From the NCBI GenBank assembly GCA_018136815.1, contig CM030939.1, forward strand, positions 4,333,419 through 4,397,418: DNA of 64,000 bases. The letters run 5' to 3'. The notes beneath the pieces are model-generated. The model was given only the letters and a program-made list of their open reading frames with translations, had not been told where the DNA came from and did no database searches. How positions within the stretch are numbered: position 1 is the stretch's first letter; each line of letters starts with the position of its first letter. Source of the DNA: Isochrysis galbana. Its lineage: Eukaryota > Haptophyta > Isochrysidales > Isochrysidaceae. Shown one piece after another: positions 42,840-53,650 of the stretch. Both the position numbers and the translations under genes were made by a program.

Positions 42840-44530
42840 ACGCGAGTGTTTACGTTTGTCCGCCGAGATAGAGATGACAGGCCTGCCCCAACCTGCCCCC
42901 CACCCGCCTGGCCCGTCTCGTAGTGCACGCGGGCCCACCCCCCATAGGGGGGGTAGCGGGAGGGGAGGTGAGAGTGTGGGGTTTAGGCGGTGGCGAGTGA
43001 GATACCAGAGGGGTGTGAGTCAGTAGCAGCATAGCGGTAGGGGTAGGCCAGGATATCCCGGATATCTATTTGGATATTTGGGCAGCTTTGCCGGAAATGG
43101 ATATCTTTTGGATATGCCTGGGATATTTGGGCGTGTGTTGAGGCGGTGGCACCAAAAAAAAACTCTTTTGTCCGTTACTTCGGAGAGCAAGCTGCGAGTG
43201 AGAGTGAGAGGTGGAGGGGGGTGACGAGGGCTCTCGGCTGCCAGAATGCCACAAGGTGGGCTTGTGGGCTTGCACTGCTTGCCCCTGCCCGCGTGTCGCC
43301 CTACCACTGCACAATCACCCTCATGCCGCTCGTGGCTCGCGGATCTCCGTTTGGGGCAGCTGCATTGCTGCATCATCAGTCACCATGCGCTTGCGCGTGC
43401 GACGCGGCGAGTGAGTCACACAGCCTAGCTTGCTGCCCTTGCCCTCCCTTGCCCTTGCTCACGCGCTTGGGCGTCACCGTCACTCAACTGCTTGTCATTC
43501 CCTTGTCCTTGCGCAGTATCGAGCCGCTCGAGGCGCGCCACGGCGCGCTTGCGCAGGAACGACAACCTCAACGTCCAGGGGCACCACCACAACGACAACC
43601 ATGAGGCAGTGTATGTTTGGTGCAAATCGTGCGTCCTCTTTGGCGGATCAAGTGGAGGCGTCAGTATTATTGCGATTCAATTGCAACCAGCGGATGAAAG
43701 TTCCGGCATCGAGCACAGATGGTGATTTATGATTTGTTACTTTGTTACTATGGTGTGCCGACGACGTGTGTAAAGATGTGTGCGTGGCCCATGATCTATC
43801 TATGTATTATCATTATCAAGCAAAATGAGATGGGTAGGATTGTGGTATCATATTCCGTGCGAGTGAGGGCGTGCATGCATGCTGCGCGCAAGAGCCGGAG
43901 TTAGCCTCAACCAAGCCGTGTCGTCAATCACAGCTCACAGAGAGGAGGGGAGAGGGATGGATTGAAGATGGACAGGGAGAGGAGAGAGGGCAGAGGGGGG
44001 GGAGGAAGGGCTGGTGGAGAGTGAGTGGAGGGAGGGGGTGGGGGTGGAGGGTGGTGATAGGAGAGGTGGGACGCCGGGCGATCGGGCGATGACGCGGCGA
44101 AGGTATAGTTATGTGCTATTATAATACTAGATTGTGGATATTTCTTGAGATATTTGGGGGTGTGGGTTGGATATTTTTTGGATATATTTCATGGATATTT
44201 GGGCAAAAATTTGTGGATATCCTGGCCTACCCCTACATAGCGGGCACCTTCAAGAATATTTTTTTTCGACGATCGACGATCCATGCATATGGAGGGCCTC
44301 GCCAGACACCAAATACACTGAGGCCACCCGCACAGTCACGCCAATCGGGCAGACCGCGCGCGCCGAAACCTCGTCGAAATCAGCCATCCGCTGAGCCCAT
44401 ATGGGGGGGGGCAGTGCCCCCTCCCCTCGGTATCACTCGGACACCTGGCTCGTCAGACATGGCGGGATTCCAGTACTGAAACAGTGTGTCCAATAAGCTA
44501 GTATGGTTGGCTAGGATATAACCTTAAATA
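42840..44530 (+). mobile_element. LINE 3' region and tail, split by a TIR transposon
   Basis: 42840-43036 matches the 3' part of the 11601-12463 copy on the opposite strand. The sequence resumes after the inserted transposon at 44237 and ends in the 3' tail (44400-44530) shared with 7495-7652 and 48735-48905, including CGGACACCTGGCTCGTCAG and GGTTGGCTAGGATATAAC. The 5' border is not resolved. Confidence 0.55.
43037..44236. mobile_element. 1,200-bp TIR DNA transposon, non-autonomous
   Basis: The ends are a perfect 22-bp inverted repeat beginning GTAGGGGTAGGCCAGGATAT. Direct repeats ATAGCG at 43031-43036 and 44237-44242 are a 6-bp target duplication. Just inside both ends are arrays of GGATATTTGGG-like motifs, pointing the same way at both sides, likely transposase-binding or subterminal repeats. 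The 1-kb interior has no recognisable transposase. A stretch near 43500-43730 follows a good 3' splice site (CTTGCGCAG) and could be captured host exon sequence. The superfamily is undetermined. Confidence 0.85.
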
Positions 44531-44640
44531 TTTTACTACTATTATTGAGAATGGCACCTGGCTATGCCCGCACATCGCACATCGCACCATATACACGCAA
44601 CGACGCACATTCGTCGCATTGCTTACCTGGCCGCAGGGCC

Positions 44641-45534
44641 TTAGGCCTCCTCGAGGCGATCGTGAAGTGGGGTCCATGCATCCACATCGAGCTGCGTGAT
44701 CCCACCAAAGCTTCCGATTTCCTTGAGCTCGCCGTCCTGTGGTGCTGAGGCTGTGGCGGCCTCAGCAGTCACAGACCGCGGCGCTCCAGATCTCGAAACG
44801 AATCCATCCTCCAACGCTGATTCGATTTCCACGGATCCACTCCCGCCCAGACGCTGAACGACTCCCTGCACAAGTTTATCCCTCATGCCTTCGCCTTGCG
44901 CCAGCTGCAGTTTCGCGCTCAAGAAGATAGTATCGCCAAACATTCCTATGAAGCGCAAGGAGCGGGGCTATTGGAGCATGAAGACGTGGGACTAGTTGAG
45001 GGGACAATATCCACGCTCAGGGCACATGCACTCCGGCAGACGCGCTGTGGTCGTATCTTGGGGCAGCAGAGGCGCATGAGCGAGTGCAACGGGACACCTT
45101 TTGGCTTCTCGATCACAACCCACTCGTTCTTTGCCTTCCAACTACCTGCGAAAGCAGTTGGAAACCAATGATGGTCACCCACGTCGTGCAGAGCGCAGCG
45201 CAGAAGCGTCGGTCGCACACTCACCGGACTCGTCATTGTCTGAAAAGCGGCAACGCATGTCATCCTGCAACTCAACAGTGAACATCGTGCCGCCGCCTCC
45301 CTTCATCTTGAGGAGGAGCGACCACTGCGTCCCCGCAAAGGCCTCGGTCCCACTTGTCGGGCGCTGCTGCGCTAGGAATTCTCTCCTCGAGTCGTCCACA
45401 GCGTCGCCTACGGCGCTGAGCGAGACGAATTGCGTCCGCCTCCCGCCCACAGCTGGGGTCCGTAGTGCGATGGCACACGCAAGGGTGAGGAGCATCAGCA
45501 GCCAGCGCAGCGGTGTGGGAAATGCCATCAGCAC
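44641..45534 (-). CDS. hypothetical protein with signal/transit-like leader
   Basis: Exons are 45534-45225, 45145-45098 and 44945-44641, introns 79 and 152 bp with GT-AG ends, phases consistent, 220 residues. The N-terminus MLMAFPTPLRWLLMLLTLA then CAIAL is a strong signal peptide. It is followed by a basic, Ser-rich stretch and SRREFLA, a twin-arginine-like motif used for thylakoid lumen import. The middle (WSLLLKMKGGGGTMFTVELQ, GSWKAKNEWVVIEKPKG, MFGDTIFLSAKLQL) reads as alternating beta strands, a lipocalin-like barrel. The C-terminal 80 residues are acidic and unstructured. Function is unknown; a plastid lumen location is inference. Confidence 0.6.
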
Positions 45535-45977
45535 GGTGGAGAGAGCGTCGAGCCGGTTGGTGTCGGGAGAGGGGGAGAACCGAGGAGGGAACAGAGCGAG
45601 GCGGCACTATGGAGAGGGGGAGTAGGTGCGAACCAAGAGAGGCGGGGGGGGGAAGGGGGGGGGGGCTGGGGGCGAGGGAAGGAGGAGGAGGGGGAGAGCA
45701 AGAGAAGGGAAGGCGGGGGAGGGGAATGCGCGCGAGGCCGAGAGAGAGGCGGGCGACGGAAAATACGAAAATACGAAAATACGAAAATAGAAAATAGGAA
45801 AATAGGTGAGCAGGATCTACCAGGTGCATGCGAGACCCAGACGCATGAGGCAAGTAAAGACCTCCATACTTTCAGTAGTATACGTACAGAGGTTAGAATA
45901 CATCTACTGGACGGATCCAAACTGGACGGATCCAAAATAGTGCGGTGGGAGAGTTTTCTAGGGTGCAAACATAACAT
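45535..45977. other. upstream region with purine tract and 7-bp microsatellite
   Basis: 45590-45745 is purine-rich with G runs. 45757-45790 is a short array of AAATACG units. No gene is seen. Confidence 0.5.
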
Positions 45978-45993
45978 CACGAGTTGTAAAAAA

Positions 45994-46355
45994 AACTTCC
46001 GAAGATTCGGGGCTATACACCCACTATGGACTATGGGCCAGGTAGCCAGGTAGCTACGACGCTACGACCCGCCTACGGACAACGCCCTTACGTTTAGGTC
46101 TCTTCTTCTCATCTTCGTCTCCGCCTCCGCATCTCCTTCCCTCCCCGAAGCCTTCCGCCTTCCCCCCATCCCGATGCCATCATGCCATCCCATCCCCATC
46201 GTTCATTTGTTATTTGTTTTCGGTTTCCGGGGCCGGCGCAGGTCCCGGGTGCACTATCATCTACTTTCTACTTTGGGCCCGGTTCAGAGAGTGGGAGTGG
46301 GGTGTGGGTATGGGTACCACTGGTTAGCTGGTTAGGCCTTCTGGTAATATGATAA
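45994..46355 (-). mobile_element. 5'-truncated LINE-tail copy with 16-bp target duplication
   Basis: CACGAGTTGTAAAAAA at 45978-45993 and 46356-46371 flanks 362 bp. The insert's left end (CTTCCGAAGATTC) matches the 3' end of the 11601-12463 copy on the same strand. The A run makes the duplication length uncertain by one or two bases. There is no hairpin at the 46355 end, so this copy is 5'-truncated. Confidence 0.6.
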
Positions 46356-46371
46356 CACGAGTTGTAAAAAA

Positions 46372-46940
46372 CAACAATCGATTGCGATTGTAATTGTAGC
46401 ATGAGCATGAAGGAGCTCCCGAACGGAGAAGGAGGGACGGAGGGGCCGCGGAGGGGCCGGAGCGACCTAGAGGCCGGAGGGGCTTAGAGCTAACTCAAAC
46501 GGGGTAAGTCAAGTAACTTAGAGGTAGAGGTACAGGGCGGTCAAACGGTCAAACACTATTTTTATTTTAAATTCTAAAGGTGTAAAAGTAGATATATAAA
46601 AAGTGAAAATGAAAGAGTGAAAGGTGAGGTTTGGGGAAAAGGAAATGCACCGAAATAATAAAAGCGGTAGAAACTAGAAACCCCGGAAAACACCCATCTA
46701 GCACATATTCGATGCCCTTTGGGCCCCAAGCGCCAACGCAAGCCCAAGTCCAAGTCCATCCAAGTAGGCCCAGGCCAATACTTGTACAACTTGTTCTGCA
46801 AGTTTGGGTTGCTCGCCCAACTTGCCAGAAGTTTGGGCCCTCTCTACAAGTGGCTGCAAGATTGGGGCCGTGGCGCCGGGCTCTCTACCAGTACCCACTA
46901 TAATCTCCTCTTTATTGGTAGACAGCAACGTTTACGACAA
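46372..46940. other. no gene recognised
   Basis: AT-richer than its surroundings, with frames on both strands around 46630-46930 that are antisense to each other and show no domain. Confidence 0.4.
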
Positions 46941-48334
46941 GAGCTGGACGCTGAACATGTTCACTCGCGGTGAACAAGTTGTCGCGGTGAACAAGTTGAC
47001 TCGGTGAACAAGTTGTCGCGCGGATGCGACTCTTTAACATAAACAGGGCCTTTCATGACAGTAAATTGGCCCTCTCTCTTGCCCTCTTCAGCTCCGAGGA
47101 GACAGGCTGCGGCGCGCGGCGCGGCGCGCGATGTCGGGGCTAGGTAAGCCATGCCAGCCCCCTCTCCCTCTCCCCTCTGCCCACTGCGTGCTGGCCTGCC
47201 TGCACGTGTGAGCCCGTGGACGCGCATCTCAATCCTCCCTCACCTCCTGCGTAGGCAAGCGTCACTGTACGCGACGAGCTGCGTCGCTCGGGGAGGCGGA
47301 GGGTGACAGCATCCTCCCTCGGGATGGCGTTGATCCCGAGGTCTAGTGTGTATTCGTCCGCTAGCGGGTATTCTAGTCTCTTGTTGGTTTTGTACCCTTC
47401 CCCCCATTGCGCCGGTGGGGATGAGTCCAAGTTCGTGGGTGCGGCGGGTAATCCTTTTCCGATTATGGGTGTGCCCAGGTATGAGAGTTCCGCCTCATAC
47501 CACCTTCCCTTGATGTTTGCGTAGTATTCCCCGTCTACCGTTATTCGCAGTTCGGGCGTCGTTTCCTCCGGAACGCGTTGGTTATCGGTCGCCTCGCGTC
47601 TCGTTGGTGCGCGCTCCATTTCGTCCGCGTTGTCTACCGCCGCCAGTAACGCCGTGGCGTGGCTGACTATTGCATCCCATCATGTTTCCAAGAATTTATC
47701 CCTTGGAATATATTCTCCCTGAAAGTGTATATACGTGTCGTTGTTCCTGAGGTATTGCGCGCATTCTGCGCTGCTATAGGGCGCGCTCGCTGCGTGGTCT
47801 TTGAATACGTTATGTATGGTGTTGCACTCAAGTTTGTTCCATAGCTTCGCCCATGTTGGGTTTATTTTAGGACCCGGGTGCGTTGGGCTACCCCACATGG
47901 GTTGTGAGAGTGCTCCTTCTCTACTTATTTTTAGTGATGTGAGTTTTAGTTCGCGGATGTTGTTTAGCGCTTGCTTCCAGAACGCGGGAAGTTTGCTTGT
48001 GCCCAATATTCCATCGGTAAGTTTGTTCGTGGGAACTGTCGAGAGGACCGCTGCCCTTCCCAGGTTTGTGCGGCAGAACCACGCGTCAAGCACTTGTTTC
48101 CATTGTGCTTGGCGTGCGTCTAGATAGTTCAGGATCCATTTGGCCTGTAGTGCTTTGACGTGGTTGCCCCAGTCTAGCAGTCCCAACCCTAGGTGTGGCC
48201 CCTTCTCCGATGTGTTTTTAATTGGGATCTCCAGCGGCGTGTCCGTGAGCTCTTCGTCCATCATGGCGAGGGCAGCGGCAGCGAGAGCGGGCGGCGGCGC
48301 GCGCTCCATGACCCTATCGTTTTAACGATAGTTG
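46940..48334 (-). mobile_element. LINE copy: 5' end fused to the C-terminal part of RT
   Basis: On the minus strand the copy starts at 48334 with CAACTATCGTTAAAACGATAG, then GGGTCATGG and the MERAPPP leader (25 codons). It then jumps directly into the RT C-terminal domain (GPHLGLGLLDWGNHVKALQA, WILNYLDARQAQWKQV), as in L1/Tx1-type LINEs. A TGA stop stands at about 47677-47679 where a Trp-Trp pair would read, after which the frame stays open to 47140. The 3' end has three GGTGAACAAGTTG repeats near 46970-47020. A large internal deletion removed ORF1 and most of ORF2. Confidence 0.75.
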
Positions 48335-48639
48335 AGTAATGACATATCAAAATGATAGCTTACTTATATACTTCATACTATTTGCATTGCTGATCATTGA
48401 TTATTAATTACCCTCAGACGCTACTCTAGCTTCTGTGTTTGGTCGCCATGGAGGGGGGGGGGGCGCCCCTCCTCACTGTATTGACTCCCCTCATGCCCTC
48501 ATGACTCATGAGGGCCGAGAACCACCCATCCCCCCTTTCCCCCGCTGTTTTTCGCGGCAAGCGGCAAGTGTACGACTACTACTACAAGAGAATTCAATTG
48601 TAAATTATATTTATAGTCGAAGTCGCCTGACCTCGTCAT

Positions 48640-48905
48640 GACCTTATATCAAGCCATCAGGTCATCAGGTCTAGAGGACCTAATATCATGTTATCAGGAT
48701 CTAATAGCAGCCTAATGGAGCATCTATGGTGGTGTGTGCACTGGGGGGAGGACAAATATCGAGGGGAGGGGGCAGTGCCCGCCCTCCCCCGTACCCCCGT
48801 AGCACTAGGACACCTGGCTCGTCAAGCATGGCGGGATTCCGAGACGGAAAAGTTATGTCCAATTAGCTAGTAGGGTTGGCTAGGATATAACATTAATTAT
48901 CATTT
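48640..48905 (+). repeat. palindromic repeat plus LINE 3' tail
   Basis: 48640-48720 is the GATATCAGG-type palindromic repeat. 48735-48905 is the third copy of the 3' tail (GACAAATATCGAGGGGAGGG ... GGTTGGCTAGGATATAACAT). The leader-like G/C block at 48445-48545 suggests that a degraded copy begins near 48450. Confidence 0.6.
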
Positions 48906-49642
48906 ATTTGCGGTAAGAATAAGAATAGTATGAAGTTATTCATATGAGCGTAGGTTGCATGAGTTGAGGTTTGAGGAGCATATGACCGACAGGCGACAGG
49001 TGCCCCCGGACGGAGGACGGAGCCGGAGGGGCGTAAGTAAGTCCCGAAGGGGAGGGGCGCGAGGCGGCACCCCCATGACCCCTATTCTATAAGAGTACGT
49101 TGAATCAACTTCGCCTAGTGCTTTTTTTGGGTGCGCAGCGTCTCTGAGCAGCACAAGTGCGCAAAAATATGACATGTAGTGACACGGGGCGCCGTGGGAG
49201 TGGGAGCATGCTCGATAGCCAATACCATCGGCGATAGCTCATAGCTCAAGACTCAGTTATGACATGCCATCCACTTTTGCCTTTTGACGGAACACTACCC
49301 ACAGCTTATTTGTCGCCCCCAATCGAGAGGCCATACCATGCCGCAAGGGCAACATGACCAAACGGTACGCCCATACCCTCCAATCTACGGGCGGTAGCTG
49401 CTGTGGCGATTGCGGCTGCGTGGATGCATCCTCATAATTCATAAAATTGTGCGAGAGATGCCCCCCCCCCCCCCCTGCTTCCTTCCAAAACCAAGCGTGG
49501 TGCCCAACACAGAACAGCCCCCCAAATAGTGATCAGATTCAGCCGTTACATCCTACACGGTAGACGTCTTGGCGAGACGCGCTCAAGCGGCCTGACACGT
49601 ATTCTCCTCTATTTCTTCGTTTATTCGAGAACTCCACATAGC
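48906..49642. other. no gene recognised; possible extra LINE 5' end
   Basis: On the minus strand CAACGTACTCTTATAGAATAG then GGGTCATGG (about 49113 leftward) resembles the LINE 5' end with an imperfect stem. The rest is the 3' flank of the glycosyltransferase gene. Confidence 0.35.
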
Positions 49643-52082
49643 TCATGGCCGGGACTCGGTGGCTCCGCGCCCCCTTAGCCCTTCATACTTGCCCAAGACG
49701 GAATGTTCAACTTTGGGCGGCGGCATTGTTTGACAACTCCCAATGCACTTGCCTGTGAGCATGTCAATGGGCTGGTATCTCTCATCAGGTGTCACGGCGC
49801 CCTTCCTCGGAGCAATCTTTGGTCTTGTGGGGAACCCCGTAAACTCCACGCCAATCCCGTAGGATCTCCTCAGCTTCCGCATTGTGACAGCCTCGAAACA
49901 GTGCTCACGCATGAATCCCCACGTGCGTGGATTCCAAGTCCAACATTTGTGACAGCCCATAGGTATGAAGAAGGGGCCATACTTCTCCCCCTTGTCGCTC
50001 ACGCATGGTGTGGTAGACGGTCTTGGCTGGGGACGCCATTGTTTGTCCCGCTGCCGTTTCTTCATCGCAATGTAGTCAGCAGTACACCCGTCTGGGTAGA
50101 TTGGATATCCTTTAGGTTGCTCTCCCGGCAGGATGTCCATGTATAAGTCATATTCGACTCCGAATTTCACCGCTTCAAACCTGGGAATGACCAAAGATGA
50201 TAAAACGGAAGACGATTAAATACCGGGATAATTTCGAATCGACTGGGAAGGACCCCTATTCCCCCGCTCCCCATGCTGGCGGGCACCCTCCTCAGGAAGC
50301 TTCAAGCGATCAGGGTGGTGGTGTGGCAAACCCAATGGGTCACCTATCGGGCTTTTTGACGTAGATCCCTTCGCGCGCACAACGCTTCTCCACGTTGCGC
50401 CACATGGTGCCCAGCTGCTGGTCTTCGAGGCGACCCGCAGCAGGCGTGATGCACCCTGGTGAGGTTACCATCCGTAAGCTCAGAGCACGATCTCGGAGAG
50501 AGAAGCCCCCACATCCGACACCCCATTGAGAGGGATGGTCTGTGGTCGCCCAATAGGCTCCAGCCATTGGAGGACCAACATAGTCGTACTGTAGGAAATC
50601 TCTACGCGCCAAGATAGGCAAGGACAGGAAAGATAAGGGTGAAAGGAACAAGGGGCGGCGCTCTATCGGTAGTAGAACTCTGAGCTCATCCAGTCCCTCG
50701 CCTCCCTCCTCCCATCCGCACGCTGTCGCCTCTCGGTTTCACAACCACAAACGACCCGGCGGAGCAACGCACCGGATGTGGAACGGAGATTTTGAGCACA
50801 TGATGGAGTCGGGCTGAAATATGAGAACCTTGCGCCCCAGCGTGGCACGCCAGAATGTTGGCAAGAGCATCATGGACGAAAGCCGCTTCCAGTCCTGCGG
50901 CGAGAGCATGATTCACGTCGTCAAAGCGCAAAACCAGTACTGAGGAGTCATCCGTTATGGTCGCTACGACCCGCCGTAAAGGAGAACATACACGTCTATC
51001 AGGCGCAGCGGATGCGAGGTGACTGCGGCGCGCATAAAACATACCTCCATGTAATCATCGCCAATATTGGTCAACGTGAGCTGCTGCCTGTGAATCAAGT
51101 CCTGAAAGAGGACTTCCAACCTCTGTTTGTTGGTTGGTCCGGTGAAGATTTGAATGGGCCACCCAGTCATGTTGTGGACATTGTGCACGACGTAATGCTG
51201 GAGGGCGGGACGATATGATGTGTCCACCATTGCAGCAACCCACGGCCCTACAGGCTCAGCGGCGGCAGGAAGCTGCAACGCAGCAAGAAATTCGATGTCC
51301 TCATCAACGATCAAAGGGTGACCTTGCAACGAGCAATGTATTTTATACCGCGACTCCGGCTGATGTTGAAGGCAGCCCCGGAGTTCAACAGCAATGGATT
51401 TGACTTTGCCCGGACAGGGGTCTCGTCCAAGATTCTGATCCGCAATTGGAAGGCAGCAATGAGACTGCCCTTGGCACGCAGCGCGCACGGCCTCCAAGGA
51501 GTCCTGAGAGTCGCATGCAGGATCAGGTGATGCAGACCCATTGACATGAATGATTGGTGTGCCCCACATCGCGTATGACACCTCGCGCACGTGGGTGCCC
51601 CCGGTGCATTCGATGGCTAGTGCGGCGCCTTGTGGGAGGTTCAGGTGGATAACCGGTTCCTTGTCTAGGACGCCGTTGTCTGAGGCTGAAGGAGGAAATC
51701 CTGCTCGATTCGTCCATCCTTTCCACTTGGATCTGCCGCGCCGGTTCCCAAAGAGCTCATGCAATGCACGACCAGATGTAGACGTGGACGCGAACGGCAG
51801 CGTCGTCACATGAAGAGCTCTCGCCCAGAACAGCGCTCTTGCCCCCGTCGCGTGCTGCTGCCACCAAGAGGTGGCAAGCCTCGCTTCAGAAAAGCTTCGC
51901 TCGCTCTCGCCTGTCGCAGAGCACAGAGCGCAGACGAGAAGGAGCAGAGCAACGCATAGGGTGAGCACTGCGGCCCGGATGCACCAAAGGCTACCATGTA
52001 CACCGGCCGGAGGGGCTACTCGTCGTCTGGAGAGCAGGAGCAAAGACGGCTGCTCTCCATCCGCTCGCGCGATGTCGGCCAT
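49643..52082 (-). CDS. Golgi-type glycosyltransferase (DUF5672-like) with SUEL lectin domain
   Basis: Exons are 52082-51045, 50894-50773, 50601-50344 and 50180-49643, phases consistent, 651 residues. A type II membrane anchor is at about 33-57. A galactose/rhamnose-binding SUEL lectin domain is at about 149-237 (IECTGGTHVREVSYAMWG, the cysteines, DPCPGKVKSIAVELRGC). From about 278 it is a DUF5672-like glycosyltransferase: WVAAMVDTSYRPALQHYVVH, WPIQIFTGPTNKQRL, FWRATLGRKVLIFQPDSIMC, FLQYDYVGPPM, GVGCGGFSLRDR, and PMGCHKCW near the end. The lectin part may hold the sugar acceptor. The donor is unknown. The lectin-before-enzyme order is uncommon. An upstream ATG at 52202 is possible, but Met1 at 52082 gives a cleaner anchor. 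Confidence 0.85.
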
Positions 52083-52202
52083 CTCGCGACGCCGGCCGCT
52101 TGCCAAACCGCCCCCCAACCGGTATTCGAGAAGGGCTCTGGGCGTCAGCAGGCAGCAGCAGCAGCACGACAAACTGATTGATTGATGGGCCCATGGGCCC
52201 AT

Positions 52203-52492
52203 GGGCCCGTGGGCCCGTGGGTAGCCCGGTCACCGGTCACTCACTAGCCGACTCCTACAGACCATGGCGCCGCCGCCTCACCACCCGCTGTATCCTCGCC
52301 CATGAGCCCTTCCGCTCCTTCCTCCACTCCCCCTTACCTGTAACTTACCTCCCCCTCCGCCCCTCCGAACTCTCCCTCGACCACCCTCGCCGACAGCCTC
52401 GCCCTCGCCCCTCGGGACTCCCACAAGCTCGCCCCCCACCAACTCCGCACCCAGCAACTCATCGGCTCTCTCAAGTTCATCGAGCTCCTGCA
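52203..52492. other. short spacer; possible truncated exon
   Basis: A repeated GGGCCCATGG palindrome array lies at 52189-52225. Codons just before the LINE end (DSHKLAPHQLRTQQLIGSLK and on to FIELLHNYR, ending at 52510) look protein-like and might be an exon cut by the LINE insertion. Nothing firmer can be said. Confidence 0.3.
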
Positions 52493-53413
52493 CAACTATC
52501 GTTAAAACGATAGGGTCATGGAGCGCGCGCCGCCGCCCGCTCTCGCTGCCGCTGCCCTCGCCATGATGGACGAAGAGCTCACGGACACGCCGCTGTCGCC
52601 GAAGCGACCGCGCCAGGACGACCCCCCCAGTCAGGTGGGCACAGGAGCCGGCGGGCCGCGCCCGCGCACCACCAAGAACGACATGTGCAAAGCCGCCATG
52701 CTGGCACCAGCCAGCATGCATCACACCTCCATCACAACCCACAGCCACACCGACCACAGAACACCAGAGGGACGACTCCATAGGGTAGGCCCCCGGGCCG
52801 GGACCCTACACAGCCGCGTTACCGCCCTCGTGCTCCGGCGCGAGGGGCTGGCCCGGCGCCCTACAAGACAGGACCCCATTGGAGCACCAGAGACCGCGAA
52901 CTCGAAGAAACGCTAGAAACGCGCCCAATGAACAACCATGACAGCGATGCCATAGAAGGGAAAATAACGATGGAAGAACTAACCGACGCCGTCACCCAAA
53001 TAGGAAGCGGCAAAAGCGCGGGACCAGACGCGCTTCCGGCGGAGTTCTACAAAAGCTTCATCGACCTAGTGAAGCATGACTTTCTTAGGATGCTAAACCT
53101 AGCTCTAGAGCAGGGACAACTAAACATATCAATGAGGGAAGGCGACATAATCCTTCTATATAAAAAAGGAGACACGCGAGACCCTAGGAACTACAGACCC
53201 ATCACGCTACTGCAAAGCGATTACAAAATATTAGCTAAGGTTCTTACGAATAGACTAAAAAAAGTAATCGGGAACATAATCTCGAAAGACCAGCTCGGCT
53301 TCGTCCCAAAACGGTTAATCGGCGAAGCCACCCATCTGTTGCAACTGACGAACGCGTACCTAGACGAAACGGGGGAGCCAGGACTCCTCCTAGCGCTCGA
53401 TTGGGAAAAGGGG
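52493..53413 (+). mobile_element. LINE copy: 5' end, ORF1 leader and N-terminal RT
   Basis: Starts CAACTATCGTTAAAACGATAG, then GGGTCATGG. The ORF1 leader (52518-52916, MERAPPPALAAAALAMMDEE) ends in TAG. From 52928 an RT fragment reads GSGKSAGPDALPAEFYKSF, NYRPITLLQSDYKILAKVL and ISKDQLGFVPKR, then LLLALDWEK, after which it stops at a junction at about 53413. These are RT motifs 0-2 and the start of the catalytic palm of L1/Tx1-type LINEs. The catalytic FADD-type box is not reached. Confidence 0.8.
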
Positions 53414-53422
53414 TACGCACAG

Positions 53423-53650
53423 GGAAAAAATTGACATGGGCACGCACGGCGCCCCCGCGGGGGGGGGGCGATGCACATCGCGCCGTGCCCACGCACGGCG
53501 TGCACAATGATTGCAAGTCATCACACGTGCTGCGTAACGAAACATCTCTTATATGGCTACTTTACGTGAATGTGGGCCTTAGGGGGAAAAGTTGGCATGC
53601 GCACGCACGGCGCCCCCGCAGGGGGGGCCGATGCACATCGCGCCGTGCCC
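53423..53650. repeat. pair of fold-back repeats, 160 bp apart
   Basis: Two copies of about 68 bp (53423-53490; 53583-53650) share GCACGCACGGCGCCCCCGC and ATGCACATCGCGCCGTGCCC. Each can fold on itself, because GCGCCGTGCCC pairs with the GGGCACG...CGGCGC part. A weaker third (GCGCCGACACGGCGCC) is at 53676. Possibly small mobile hairpin elements. Confidence 0.65.
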
